42,404 nt of DNA, taken from the NCBI RefSeq assembly GCF_016899955.1, contig NZ_JACJJL010000030.1, positions 1-42,404 on the forward strand, read 5' to 3'. This DNA is from Marseilla massiliensis (GTDB taxonomy: Bacteria > Bacteroidota > Bacteroidia > Bacteroidales > Bacteroidaceae). Made by a program: the position numbers and the translations under genes. Below are positions 8,845 to 17,267 of this stretch, one piece after another (positions within the stretch are counted from its first letter, which is position 1; every line of letters begins with the position of its first letter). Below the pieces are notes generated by a model. That model had not been told where the DNA came from, did no database searches, and saw only the letters and a program-made list of their open reading frames with translations.

Positions 8845-8915
8845 GGCCGTTTTGCACTGCCAAACGGCCTGTATTGCAGTGTGAAACAGCCCGTATTGCA
8901 CGGCCGTTTGGCCAG
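8845..8915 (-). repeat. Dispersed palindromic repeat, copy A
   Basis: A 24-bp core at 8868-8845 (minus strand; GCCGTTTGG, then AACGGCC at its end) can fold into a hairpin. The same 24-bp core is at 32566-32589 (plus) with 22 of 24 bases equal and, more diverged, at 23392-23415. A second related half (CCGTATTGCACGGCCGTTTG) follows within the copy, so the element is a pair of palindromes like a REP/BIME unit. Confidence 0.65.
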
Positions 8916-9323
8916 TTTGGGGTTTGGGGTCGCTCAGTCCGGTCTGCACGGCAGTTGGCCGCCGAGGCCCTGCCGTCGGTTTGCCGCTCGTCAATCACCC
9001 CGGCAGGGCATGAGTCTGCGTGGTGTCGGGCGTGATGGCAGCCACAGTCCGTTGGGCGGCCTTCGGTGATGTCAGCCGTGTAAAGATGCTGTGCAATGTG
9101 GATGTCTGCAAGTTGCCGGGTAGTCACGGGTGGTCAGCGTGAGTTGGGCTTCCTTGCGGTGGCCCGGGGTTGGCGGCCGGCGGCTTTCGCAGTTGATGTC
9201 CACCAGCACCACATGTCTCATCGTAACTCCCTCTAACTCCTCTAATTCATTCTAACTTCTCGCATCTGCCCGACTGCCGGCATTAATCTTTGCAAAAATG
9301 GAGTAAGTAGGTGTTCAAAACTA

Positions 9324-9446
9324 ATTGCCATCAAATTGTGCGCTCTTTCGGGCCGCATGCCAAAGTCCGCGAGAGATAGTGGCGGGCTGCGCTACCTATG
9401 AGGCATTGGTATGCGAGCCGAAAGAGTGCACAAGATGGTGGCAAAT
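9324..9446. repeat. Long imperfect inverted repeat, possible structured RNA or MITE-like element
   Basis: About 40 bp at 9324-9363 is nearly the reverse complement of about 41 bp at 9405-9446, including TTGTGCGCTCTTTCGG against CCGAAAGAGTGCACAA (15 of 16 pairs) and CGCATGCCAA against TTGGTATGCG. The 42-nt interior can fold again (ATAGTGGCG with CGCTACCTAT, one bulge). A minus-strand promoter-like pair, ATTG (9472-9469), 19 bp, TATATTTG (9449-9442), would start RNA near 9435, right at the stem base. It could be a non-coding RNA or a short non-autonomous mobile element. No target duplication was identified. Confidence 0.55.
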
Positions 9447-9472
9447 ATATAGATTGCACATGCAAAGTCAAT
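9442..9472 (-). promoter_or_regulatory. Promoter-like sequence reading into the long hairpin
   Basis: ATTG-N19-TATATTTG on the minus strand, close to the Bacteroidetes consensus. No gene follows in this direction before blaI's own promoter, so a short non-coding transcript of the hairpin is the most direct reading. Confidence 0.45.
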
Positions 9473-9647
9473 TGTATCTGTTGATTTTGAACAGCTGCTT
9501 ATTAGCGCCCCGGGCATTTCATCACGTTGGCTTGAATGCCTGTGCAGCCCGGACTCTGCGCATACGGCTGCCCCTTCGGCAAAATGGGCTGGCCTCAGGG
9601 CGGCGGCATCACCGGGTCGCTAAGCCGTGCCATGGCCGGTATGGCAT

Positions 9648-9682
9648 AAAAAAACGACCGCCCTATTCACATAGAGCGGCCG
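9648..9682 (-). terminator. Intrinsic terminator of secDF
   Basis: Read on the minus strand, a 12-bp stem (9682-9671 with 9666-9655, two G-U pairs) closes a GTGA tetraloop and is followed directly by seven T residues (9654-9648). It lies about 40 bp past the secDF stop codon. Confidence 0.9.
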
Positions 9683-9722
9683 CCACAGTTATATATAAAT
9701 CGTATTAGTTATTCGCAATTTT

Positions 9723-12700
9723 TTATGCCTTGGCAATCTCTTTGTCGGCATTGCGCCTGCCCTTGCCTATGGTGAAGTAGGCCACGGGGGCTGCAATGAA
9801 TATCGACGAGAACGTACCGAACACGATGCCGAGTATCATTGCCAGCGAGAAGCTGCGTATGCTCTCACCTCCGAAGAAGATGATGACGAGCAGCACGAGC
9901 AGCGTTGACGAGCCGGTGTTGATGGTACGGGCCAGCGTCTGGTTCAGCGAGTCGTTGAACAAGTCCCACAGGTTGCGCTTGGAGTAGAGGTGCATGTTCT
10001 CGCGTATGCGGTCGAACACCACCACCTTGTCGTTGATTGAGTAACCGATGACGGTCAGGATGGCTCCGATGAACGTCTGGTCTATCTCGAGCGACATGGG
10101 CACCATTCCCCAGAGCAGAGAGTAGACGCCGAGCACGAAGAGCGTGTCGAAGGCCAGGGCCACCGTAGAGCCCAGCGAGAACGCCACGTTGCGGAAGCGC
10201 AACAGTATGTAGAGGAAGATGGCTATGATGGCTATCACCACGCTGACTATTGCACCGTATGTGATGTCCTTGGCTATGGCCGGCCCCACCTTTGAGCTGC
10301 TTATGATAGAGCCTCCCTCGCGTATGTCGGGGTTCTTGAAGGCTTCGACGCTCTTCTGGGTGACGAGCCCGTCGGCCGACAGCTCCTTGTAGAGTATGTT
10401 CTCTATCTCGCTGTCCACGTTGGGGTCGTTAGACTCTATCTTGTAGTTGGTGGAGATGCGGATGGTGTGGCCGTCGGTGCCGAGGGCTATGGCGCTGAAC
10501 GTAGACTCGCCGAAGGCACCCTGCAGAACCTCGCGCACCTGTTCGGGCGACACGGGCTTCTCAAACTGCAGCACATAGTTGCGTCCGCCGGTGAAGTCGA
10601 TGCTCCGGCTGAAGCCGCGCACCACGAAGCTGCCTATGAACACGAGCGCTACGATGCCCCAGATGGCGAACGAGCTCTTGTACTTGCCCATGAAGTTGAT
10701 CTTGGTGTCCTTCATCATGTTGCGCGAAATGGCAGTGGTGAACGTGAGGTTGAGCCACTTGTCGCGCTTGAGCTGATGGTCGTAGACGATGCGGGTCATG
10801 TAGACTGCCGTGAAGAACGAGCAGCACAAGCCGATAATCATTGTGGTGGCAAAGCCTCGGATGGGGCCTGTGCCGAACACGAACAGTATGACACCGGTGA
10901 TGATTGACGTGAGGTTGGAGTCGAAGATGGCCGAGAAGGCGTTGGTGTAACCGCGGTTGATGGCTTCCTTCACGCCTATGCCTGTCTCAAGCTCCTCCTT
11001 GGCGCGCTCGTAGATGAGCACGTTGGCGTCGACGGCCATACCCAGCGAGAGCAGCAATCCGGCAATGCCCGGCATGGTGAGCACCGACTGGAACGAGGTC
11101 ATGATGCCCAGCGTGAAGAACAGGTTGAACAGCAGGGCCAGGTTGGCCAGCATGCCCGGTATGACGTTATAGAGGATGATGAGGTAGATCATGAGCAGCA
11201 CGAAGGCTATGATGAACGACACGAAGCCTTGCTGTATCGACTCCATGCCGAGCGACGGGCCCACCACCTCTTCCTGCACGATGCGGGTCGGGGCGGGCAT
11301 CTTGCCAGAGTTGAGCGTGTTGGCAAGGTCTTTCGTCTCCTCGATTGTGAAGTTTCCGGTTATCTCGGAGTTGCCGCCGGATATCTCGCCGTTTACCCTC
11401 GGTGCGCTGTAGACGCTGTTGTCGAGCACTATGGCAATGGCGCGGTTGATGTTGGCCTTGGTGAGCTGTGCCCAGCGGCGTGCGCCGTCGCTGTTCATCT
11501 GCATGGTCACGCAGGGCTGTCCCATCTGGGTGAAGCCGTCGCGGGCGGTGGTAATCACGTTGCCCTCGAGCGGTGCGCGCCCTGACGGCTCGGTCACCTT
11601 GATGGCGTGGAGCTCATAGATGGTGCCTGTCTTGTCGAAGTCGACGGGCTTGGCGCTCCATACCAGCTTCAGGTCGGAGGGCAGCACCTGGCGTGCAATG
11701 TCAGAGTAGATTATCTTGTTGACGTCGGCCGTGTCGCGCGCAACGGCATATCCCACCACGCTGAGGGCGTTGCCCTGCATAGGCTGGAACACCGAGAAGA
11801 GCGGGTTTTGCCTGCGTATCTGCTCGGCCTGGGCGTCGGCGGCCTTGCTGCCGGCCTTCTTGGCAGTGCCCTTGGCGGCCAGCGCTGCTGCGAGCGAGCC
11901 CTTGTCCGCCCCGGCCTTGGCTGCCGTAGTGTCGGCCTTTGCCGTGTCGGCGGGTGCTGCTGTGGCCGATGTGCTGTCGAGAGCTGCAAAACGCTGGTTG
12001 AGCTGTGCCAGCGACGGCACTATCTCCTGGCTGTTGTATGTCTCCCAGAACTCAAGGTTGGCGCTTCCCTGCAAGAGCTTGCGCACGCGCTCCGGCTCCT
12101 TGATGCCGGGCATCTCGACCATGATGCGGCCTGTCTGGCCCTCAAGCTTCTGGATGTTGGGCTGAACCACGCCGAACTTGTCGATACGGTTGCGCACCAC
12201 GTTGAACGAGTTGTCAACGGCCGACTGCACTTCGGCGCGCAGGGCACGCTCCACTTCGGCGTCGGTGCTCTGCGTGCTTACCTTGCCCTTCATCTGCTGC
12301 GTGGCGAAGATTTCGGCCAAGCGGTGGCCCGGGGCGTTCTTATGGTAGCTCTTGACAAAGAGTGAGATGAAGTCGTCCTGGCTGGTCTCCTCTTCCTGCT
12401 TCGCCTCGTTCATCGACTTGACGAAGGCCGGGTCGGTCTTGTGGTCGGCCAGCACGGATATCACGTCGGGCACCGACACCTCGAGGACAACGTTCATACC
12501 GCCTTTCAGGTCGAGACCGAGGCCGATTTCCATCTCGCGGCACTGCTTCAGCGAGTAGATGCCGAGGTACACTTTCTCGTTCATGATTGAGTCGAGATAT
12601 TCTTGCCCCGCCTCTTCTCCCATGGCAGCGGCCTTGTTCTCATAATGGCGCGTCACAAACGAGAAGGAGAGGTAGAATATGCACACAAGCACAAGCAGAA

Positions 12701-12734
12701 GTGTGATAAACTTTACAATTCCTTTGTTTTGCAT
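9723..12734 (-). CDS. secDF: SecDF fusion, Sec translocon accessory protein
   Basis: 1003 residues. SecD and SecF are one polypeptide, as is usual in Bacteroidetes. It assists SecYEG in completing protein export, powered by the proton gradient. The N-terminal helix (about 8-28) is followed by GLGLDLKGGMNVVLEV, the P1 periplasmic domain, and the SecD helices with GLLLSLGMAVDANVLIYERA. The SecF half begins about residue 650 (MMKDTKINFMGKYKSSFAIW), has SIDFTGGRNYVLQFE, and ends with the conserved helix IGYSINDKVVVFDRIRENM. An unusual Ala/Lys/Thr-rich insertion at about 251-305 lies inside the SecD P1 domain. It is transcribed alone from a promoter at 12792-12799 and ends in a strong terminator. 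Confidence 0.97.
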   Translation of the reverse strand: MQNKGIVKFITLLLVLVCIFYLSFSFVTRHYENKAAAMGEEAGQEYLDSIMNEKVYLGIYSLKQCREMEIGLGLDLKGGMNVVLEVSVPDVISVLADHKTDPAFVKSMNEAKQEEETSQDDFISLFVKSYHKNAPGHRLAEIFATQQMKGKVSTQSTDAEVERALRAEVQSAVDNSFNVVRNRIDKFGVVQPNIQKLEGQTGRIMVEMPGIKEPERVRKLLQGSANLEFWETYNSQEIVPSLAQLNQRFAALDSTSATAAPADTAKADTTAAKAGADKGSLAAALAAKGTAKKAGSKAADAQAEQIRRQNPLFSVFQPMQGNALSVVGYAVARDTADVNKIIYSDIARQVLPSDLKLVWSAKPVDFDKTGTIYELHAIKVTEPSGRAPLEGNVITTARDGFTQMGQPCVTMQMNSDGARRWAQLTKANINRAIAIVLDNSVYSAPRVNGEISGGNSEITGNFTIEETKDLANTLNSGKMPAPTRIVQEEVVGPSLGMESIQQGFVSFIIAFVLLMIYLIILYNVIPGMLANLALLFNLFFTLGIMTSFQSVLTMPGIAGLLLSLGMAVDANVLIYERAKEELETGIGVKEAINRGYTNAFSAIFDSNLTSIITGVILFVFGTGPIRGFATTMIIGLCCSFFTAVYMTRIVYDHQLKRDKWLNLTFTTAISRNMMKDTKINFMGKYKSSFAIWGIVALVFIGSFVVRGFSRSIDFTGGRNYVLQFEKPVSPEQVREVLQGAFGESTFSAIALGTDGHTIRISTNYKIESNDPNVDSEIENILYKELSADGLVTQKSVEAFKNPDIREGGSIISSSKVGPAIAKDITYGAIVSVVIAIIAIFLYILLRFRNVAFSLGSTVALAFDTLFVLGVYSLLWGMVPMSLEIDQTFIGAILTVIGYSINDKVVVFDRIRENMHLYSKRNLWDLFNDSLNQTLARTINTGSSTLLVLLVIIFFGGESIRSFSLAMILGIVFGTFSSIFIAAPVAYFTIGKGRRNADKEIAKA

Positions 12735-12791
12735 TTCTGTTGTTATGTTATTTTTTAATTATTATTTCCCTGTTATGCCATTTTTAGCTTG

Positions 12792-12822
12792 CAAATATAG
12801 CATTTTTTTTACATTGTTGAAA
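12792..12822 (-). promoter_or_regulatory. secDF promoter
   Basis: TATATTTG on the minus strand at 12799-12792, with a weak TTTC -33 element at 12822-12819 (19-bp spacer). RNA start near 12785, about 50 nt before the ATG. Confidence 0.6.
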
Positions 12823-12846
12823 ATTTATCGCCATTTTTCACGCCTT

Positions 12847-13929
12847 TTATTTCATTTTAAGCCAACAATAAATGGGATAGTGGTCGGAAGCCTTGATTTT
12901 GCTATCGACCTTACAGCCAAACGGTTTGAAGTGCGAAGAGCACATTATGTTGTCTATCCTCACGTAGAATCCCTTCTGATTATACGACAAACCAATGCCG
13001 CGCCCGGTGGCCACGTAGCAGTCGGTCAGGTCTTTGGCCATCATTCGGCGTGTGTAGGATATGGGCGTGTCGTTGAAGTCGCCGCACAGTATTGTGGGAT
13101 AGTTGGCGTGGCTCTTTATGTAGGCATACACCGCGTCGGTCTGTCGGGCGCGTATCCTGGCTGCGTCGCCGAGCTTCTTTATCAGTTTCTTCGACTCGGC
13201 CCGGGCCGTGTCCTGGGCCATCTCGCCCTTGAGCATGTCTTTGTAGCGCTGGCGTTCGTCGGGGTCGAGGTGGTTGCTCTCGAAGTGGTTGTTGATGACG
13301 AGCACTGTGTCGCGCCCTATCCTGAGGTAGTAGGCCACGCTGCCGTTGCCCGTCGACTCGTATTCTATGCGCTCCTTGCGCAATATCGGGAAGCGGGTGT
13401 ATATGCCCAGGGCGTTGCTGCGCCTTGCCTCGTCGCCCACGTAGGTGGTGTCGGTGTGTGCGTATAGGCTGTCCATCCTGGGCTTCATCTTGCCGCTGCC
13501 GTCGACGTCTTCCTGGAAGCACACTATGTCGGCCTTGCTCCGGCTGATGTAGTCGACCATGTCGTCGTAGGGCCTGTCGTGCCCCGGCAGCCCCGAGTAG
13601 TTCTTTACGTTGTACGACAGCACCTTGATGGCGCCCTGCGGTGGCTCCGACGCCGGGTTGATGGGCATGTATATTCGTATGGGCACTATGGCGGCGGCAT
13701 AGGCCGCTATGGGTATCACGGCCATCTTCCACTTGAAGACGAGCCAGAAGACGAGGAAAGCCAGGTTGATGGCTAGCAGCACCGGGAACACCAGGCCCGC
13801 CGTGGCAATGTATGGGTGGGTGGCGGGATTGGCGTAGTCGGAGAATCCCACCAGCCACATGATGATGCCGGTGGCTATGTTCGCCCCGGCTATCATGTTG
13901 GTTGTGAATGTCTTGAGTTGCTTCAGCAT
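12847..13929 (-). CDS. Membrane-anchored endonuclease/exonuclease/phosphatase-family protein
   Basis: 360 residues. Two or three membrane helices occupy about 11-31, 42-66 and 68-88; the rest is an EEP-fold hydrolase domain outside or beside the membrane, with VLSYNVKNYSG (metal/active-site strand), CFQEDVD (metal-binding Glu), NNHFESNHL, CGDFNDTP and the closing SDHYPI histidine. The family covers nucleases, phosphodiesterases and lipid phosphatases, so the substrate cannot be named. Bacteroidetes genomes often carry this membrane version beside a rhomboid gene, as here: it starts 9 bp after the rhomboid stop and is probably co-transcribed. Confidence 0.88.
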   Translation of the reverse strand: MLKQLKTFTTNMIAGANIATGIIMWLVGFSDYANPATHPYIATAGLVFPVLLAINLAFLVFWLVFKWKMAVIPIAAYAAAIVPIRIYMPINPASEPPQGAIKVLSYNVKNYSGLPGHDRPYDDMVDYISRSKADIVCFQEDVDGSGKMKPRMDSLYAHTDTTYVGDEARRSNALGIYTRFPILRKERIEYESTGNGSVAYYLRIGRDTVLVINNHFESNHLDPDERQRYKDMLKGEMAQDTARAESKKLIKKLGDAARIRARQTDAVYAYIKSHANYPTILCGDFNDTPISYTRRMMAKDLTDCYVATGRGIGLSYNQKGFYVRIDNIMCSSHFKPFGCKVDSKIKASDHYPIYCWLKMK

Positions 13930-13938
13930 CGTCTGTCG

Positions 13939-14871
13939 TTAGTCGTTGTTGCTGCTGTCAAACAGCTTCTGCTTCTCTTCCTTGGTAAGACTGTCGTATC
14001 CGCTCTTGCGTATCTTGTCGAGTATGCGGTCTATCTCGTCTTGGTTGGCTTTCTTCTTGGCGTTGTATTCCCAGTCGGTCTCATGCCGGGTGGCGCCGCC
14101 CTGGGGGCCGCCGTGGCTGCCTTGGCCGCCCCTGTCGTACTTTTCGCGGTACTGGTCGAACTTGTTCTTCAGGCTTTCGAAGAACTGCGCGCCGTTGCTC
14201 CTGCTGTAGTAGGCGCCGGGATGGCGCTGCCAGTAGCGTATCATGAGGAAGCCGAAGAGCATGCCGCCCAGGTGTGCCATGTGGGCCACGCCGTCGCCCG
14301 AGGCGGTGACGGCCGATAGCAGCTCGATGGCTGCGTAGAAGATGACGAACCACTTGGCCTTGATGGGCAGCGGGAGCGGGAAGATGAATATGCGCTCGTT
14401 GGGGAATGTCATTCCGAAGGCGAGCAGTATGGCATATATGGCGCCCGATGCGCCCACGGTGGTCCAGGCATTGAGGTACATGGCGTTGTACTTGCCAATC
14501 TCGAAGATGTCGGCTATGCTGCCCATGGGGAACTCGCCCTTCATGATGAGGTAGAACTGCACGAACTGGGCTATCTCCTGCATCAGGCCGGCGCCGATGC
14601 CGCACGAGATGTAGTAGAACAGGAACTTCTTAGGGCCCCACACGCTTTCCATCACGCGGCCGAACATCCACAGGGCAAACATGTTGAAGAGTATGTGGGT
14701 GAAGTTGGCGTGGAGGAACATGTAGGTGAGCAGCTGGTAGACGTGGAAGTCGCTGGCCAGGAAGAAGTGAAGGCCGCCAAGGTCGCCCAGGCTCGGGAAC
14801 ACCAGTGTGGCCACGAATGCCAGCACGTTTATTATCAGCAGGTTTTTTGTGATTGTGGGTGTATTAAACAT
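13939..14871 (-). CDS. Rhomboid-family intramembrane serine protease
   Basis: 310 residues from the chosen start. Six or more membrane helices; the catalytic Ser is in GASG (residue 142) and the catalytic His in AHMAHLGG (residue 200). The conserved HANFTHILFNM loop lies at about 54-64. There is a Bacteroidetes-type insertion between helices (about 110-135) and a soluble charged tail (about 220-310) ending KEEKQKLFDSSNND. An upstream in-frame ATG at 14922 was rejected, because the -7 element TAATTTTG (14927-14920) places the RNA start near 14913. Rhomboids cleave membrane-spanning substrates within the bilayer; the target here is unknown. First gene of a two-gene unit with the EEP protein. 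Confidence 0.93.
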   Translation of the reverse strand: MFNTPTITKNLLIINVLAFVATLVFPSLGDLGGLHFFLASDFHVYQLLTYMFLHANFTHILFNMFALWMFGRVMESVWGPKKFLFYYISCGIGAGLMQEIAQFVQFYLIMKGEFPMGSIADIFEIGKYNAMYLNAWTTVGASGAIYAILLAFGMTFPNERIFIFPLPLPIKAKWFVIFYAAIELLSAVTASGDGVAHMAHLGGMLFGFLMIRYWQRHPGAYYSRSNGAQFFESLKNKFDQYREKYDRGGQGSHGGPQGGATRHETDWEYNAKKKANQDEIDRILDKIRKSGYDSLTKEEKQKLFDSSNND

Positions 14872-14919
14872 ATCTGTGTCGTTGTGTCGTTTCGTTGTTG
14901 AATACTTGTTGTCGGGGGG

Positions 14920-14927
14920 CAAAATTA
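14920..14927 (-). promoter_or_regulatory. -7 element of the rhomboid-EEP operon
   Basis: TAATTTTG on the minus strand matches TAnnTTTG. The -33 element is not clear. Predicted leader about 40 nt to the ATG at 14871; this decides the start of the rhomboid gene. Confidence 0.5.
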
Positions 14928-15009
14928 CTAAAAATATCCGTCAAACTATACTGTACAAGGGCGTTTCGGGGCTTTTTTCAACAAAAAACTCACTTTTTTT
15001 TATTTTTTG

Positions 15010-15040
15010 TTTGTTTTCTGAATTGTTTCTCCTATATTTG
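15010..15040 (+). promoter_or_regulatory. Strong promoter of the HU gene
   Basis: TTTG (15010-15013), 19-bp spacer, TATATTTG (15033-15040): a perfect Bacteroidetes promoter. RNA start near 15047. The leader ends in an A/T-rich stretch (TTTAATAAAAATCAAG) typical of Bacteroidetes translation starts without Shine-Dalgarno. Confidence 0.88.
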
Positions 15041-15099
15041 CGTGAACAAATCGGGCAATCCTCATTTACAACCATATTTATTTAATAAAAATCAAGTTT

Positions 15100-15372
15100 A
15101 TGAACAAGACAGAATTAATCGACAAGATCGCTGAAGGCTCAGGCCTGACCAAGACGGACTCCAAGAAGGCGCTTGAGGCAGCGGTATCGGCCATCCAGGC
15201 TGCACTCGTTGCAGGCGACAAGGTTTCACTTGTTGGCTTTGGTACATTCAGCGTGAGCGAGCGCCCTGCTCACGAAGGCATCAATCCGGCCACAAAGGAG
15301 AAGATACAGATTGCTGCCAAGAAGCTCGTCAAGTTCAAGGCAGGTGCCGAGCTTGCCGATGCCATCAATTGA
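15100..15372 (+). CDS. HU-family nucleoid DNA-binding protein
   Basis: 90 residues, the usual length of HU. It opens MNKTELIDKIAEGSGLTK, has the DNA-minor-groove arm region with GFGTFSVSERPAHEGINPAT and ends FKAGAELADAIN. HU dimers bend and compact DNA without strong sequence preference. It is a single-gene unit between a consensus promoter and a strong hairpin terminator, and its codon use (lower GC, many AAG/GGC) is that of a highly expressed gene. Confidence 0.97.
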   Translation: MNKTELIDKIAEGSGLTKTDSKKALEAAVSAIQAALVAGDKVSLVGFGTFSVSERPAHEGINPATKEKIQIAAKKLVKFKAGAELADAIN

Positions 15373-15390
15373 TCGTGCTCCAGAATAACG

Positions 15391-15430
15391 TCGGGCAGGT
15401 ACTCGTGAGAGTGCCTGCCCGATGTGTTTT
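15391..15430 (+). terminator. Intrinsic terminator of the HU gene
   Basis: A 14-bp stem (15391-15404 with 15409-15422, one G-U pair) closes a GTGA tetraloop and is followed by TGTGTTTT. The kduD gene converges from the other side, so the hairpin may serve both directions, though the T-run is on the HU side only. Confidence 0.88.
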
Positions 15431-15458
15431 CATGCCCGGGCTTGCTGCCCGCGGCGTG

Positions 15459-16262
15459 TCATGGCTGCTTGCCGATGTATGCCAGTATGCCTCCGTCGAC
15501 GTAGAGGATGTGCCCGTTGACGAAGTCTGAGGCGTCGGATGCCAGGAACACTGCCGGGCCCATTAGGTCTTCGGGTGTTCCCCAGCGCGCTGCCGGTGTC
15601 TTCGACACTATGAAGCTGTCGAAGGGGTGGCGGCTGCCGTCGGCCTGGCGCTCGCGCAGCGGCGCGGTCTGCGGTGTGGCTATGTAGCCCGGGCCTATGC
15701 CGTTGCACTGTATGTTGTGCTCGCCGAACTCAGAGCAGATGTTGCGTGTGAGCATCTTCAGGCCTCCCTTGGCGGCAGCGTAGGCCGAGACGGTCTCGCG
15801 GCCCAGCTCGCTCATCATCGAGCAGACGTTGATAATCTTGCCATGGCCTTTCTTTATCATGCCCGGTATGACGGCCTTCGACACTATGAAGGGCGCGTTG
15901 AGGTCGATGTCTACCACCTGGCGGAATTCCTCGACCGACATCTCCGTCATGGGGATGCGCTTGATGATGCCGGCGTTGTTGACCAGTATGTCAATCACGC
16001 CCAGCTCCTTCTCGATGTCGGCCACCATGGCCTTCACCTCTTCTTCGTTGGTTACGTCGCAGATGTATCCCTTGGCGTCGATGCCCTTTGCCTTGTAGTC
16101 GGCCAGAGCCTTGTCCATGTGCTCCTGGCTGCGGCAGTTGAACGCTATCTTGGCGCCTGCGTTGGCGTATGCCTCGGCTATGGCGAAGCCTATGCCGTAG
16201 GCCGCTCCCGTGACGAGGGCCACCTTGCCCTCGAGCGAGAATTTGCTCAGTATCGGTTCCAT
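15459..16262 (-). CDS. kduD: 2-deoxy-D-gluconate 3-dehydrogenase / 2-keto-3-deoxygluconate-forming SDR
   Basis: 267 residues, short-chain dehydrogenase fold. Cofactor motif TGAAYGIG at 18-25, NNAG at 95-98, catalytic Ser near 148 and YxxxK at 161-165 (SAYAAAKGG). With kduI directly upstream (37 bp), the best reading is KduD, which reduces 2,5-diketo-3-deoxygluconate to 2-keto-3-deoxygluconate with NADH. Bacteroidetes copies are often labelled gluconate 5-dehydrogenase, and sequence alone does not separate the two. Acts in the cytoplasm on uronates from pectin, hyaluronan or similar glycans. Confidence 0.9.
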   Translation of the reverse strand: MEPILSKFSLEGKVALVTGAAYGIGFAIAEAYANAGAKIAFNCRSQEHMDKALADYKAKGIDAKGYICDVTNEEEVKAMVADIEKELGVIDILVNNAGIIKRIPMTEMSVEEFRQVVDIDLNAPFIVSKAVIPGMIKKGHGKIINVCSMMSELGRETVSAYAAAKGGLKMLTRNICSEFGEHNIQCNGIGPGYIATPQTAPLRERQADGSRHPFDSFIVSKTPAARWGTPEDLMGPAVFLASDASDFVNGHILYVDGGILAYIGKQP

Positions 16263-16299
16263 TGTCTTTTGTTCCTTTCCGTTGCTGTTTGCGTTGTTG

Positions 16300-17145
16300 T
16301 CACTTGAGGTCGGTTATCTTCGAGAAGTCCTGGTCGCCGTAGTCGAGGTTCTCGCCTCCCATGCCCCAGATGAATGTGTAGTTGTGGGTGGCGGCGGCGC
16401 TGTGTATGCTCCATTCGGGCGACAGCACGGCCTGGTCGCCCTTCATCCATATGTGGCGTGTCTCGTCCACCTGCCCCATGAAGTGGCATACGGCCTGCTC
16501 CTCGGGCACCTCGAAGTAAAAGTAGGCTTCCATGCGGCGGCTGTGCACGTGGGCCGGCATGGTGTTCCATACGCTGCCGGGCGCCAGTTCGGTCATGCCC
16601 ATCTGCAGCTGGCATGTGGGCAGCACCTGGCTCACGAGCATCTTGTTGATGTCGCGCTCGTTGCTCATTTCGAGCGAGCCCATGTGTGCAACCACGGCGT
16701 CGGCCTTGGTTACCTTCTTGCAGGGATACTCCTTGTGGGCGGTGACGCTGTTGAAGTAGAACTTTGCCGGCTTCTGCGGGTCGGTGCTGCAGAACACCAC
16801 GTCGCGGTCGCCGCGGCCTATGTAGAGTGCTTCTTTGTAGCCCAGGGTGAACGTCTCGCTGCCCACCTTAACGGTGCCTTCGCCCAGCCCGACGTTGAAT
16901 ATGCCCACCTCGCGGCGCGTGGTGAAGTATTCGGCCTTCAGCGGGTCGATGGCCTCGAGCTTCAGCTCTTCGCTGACAGGCATTGCCCCGCCTACTATCA
17001 TTCGGTCGTACATGGAGTACACCATGTTCACTTCGTCGGCTGCGAACACGCGCTCGATGAGGAAGTCGCGCCTGATGCGCTTGGTGTCATAGCTTTTTGC
17101 GTCCTCGGGGTGGGCCGCATAGCGAATCTCATAGTTTGTCTTCAT
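16300..17145 (-). CDS. kduI: 5-dehydro-4-deoxy-D-glucuronate isomerase
   Basis: 281 residues, cupin-type isomerase of normal length. It interconverts 5-keto-4-deoxyuronate and 2,5-diketo-3-deoxygluconate. Zinc ligands expected from the E. coli enzyme are present at His199, His201, Glu206 (in HVHSRRMEAYFYF) and His248 (SIHSAAATHN). First gene of kduI-kduD, with a consensus promoter about 90 bp upstream. The unsaturated uronate substrate normally comes from lyase plus unsaturated glycuronidase action; no lyase is in the window. Confidence 0.96.
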   Translation of the reverse strand: MKTNYEIRYAAHPEDAKSYDTKRIRRDFLIERVFAADEVNMVYSMYDRMIVGGAMPVSEELKLEAIDPLKAEYFTTRREVGIFNVGLGEGTVKVGSETFTLGYKEALYIGRGDRDVVFCSTDPQKPAKFYFNSVTAHKEYPCKKVTKADAVVAHMGSLEMSNERDINKMLVSQVLPTCQLQMGMTELAPGSVWNTMPAHVHSRRMEAYFYFEVPEEQAVCHFMGQVDETRHIWMKGDQAVLSPEWSIHSAAATHNYTFIWGMGGENLDYGDQDFSKITDLK

Positions 17146-17236
17146 AATCTTAGCTGTTGTTTATGTCTGTTGTCTTTGTTTGTTTCAGCGCTTGTGTGCG
17201 TGGCTGTCGGTTGCGCCTGCAGCCCCCAGCATAAGG

Positions 17237-17267
17237 CAAAGATACTGTTTTTTTGCCGTATGGCAAA
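17237..17267 (-). promoter_or_regulatory. kduI-kduD promoter
   Basis: TTTG (17267-17264), 19-bp spacer, TATCTTTG (17244-17237) on the minus strand: a perfect Bacteroidetes promoter. RNA start near 17230, leader about 85 nt. Confidence 0.87.

Larger units (their letters stand above)
8480..9722. other. 1.24-kb intergenic region without a credible gene
   Basis: Between blaI and the end of secDF there is no frame with family features. It holds the blaI promoter, a GC-rich palindromic repeat cluster (8845-8915), a short CTAACTCC-type low-complexity stretch (about 9226-9262), a long inverted-repeat element (9324-9446) with its own promoter-like sequence, and the secDF terminator (9648-9682). Confidence 0.7.

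Noticed and set aside
8714..9127. Minus-strand open frame of 137 codons between blaI and secDF
   Set aside because: Runs through the palindromic repeat cluster; composition is repeat-derived and no start context is present.
9560..9600. Minus-strand AGAGTCCGGGCTGCACAGGC resembles a conserved part of RNase P RNA
   Set aside because: The other conserved segments of RNase P RNA are absent in the flanking sequence, so this is most likely chance.
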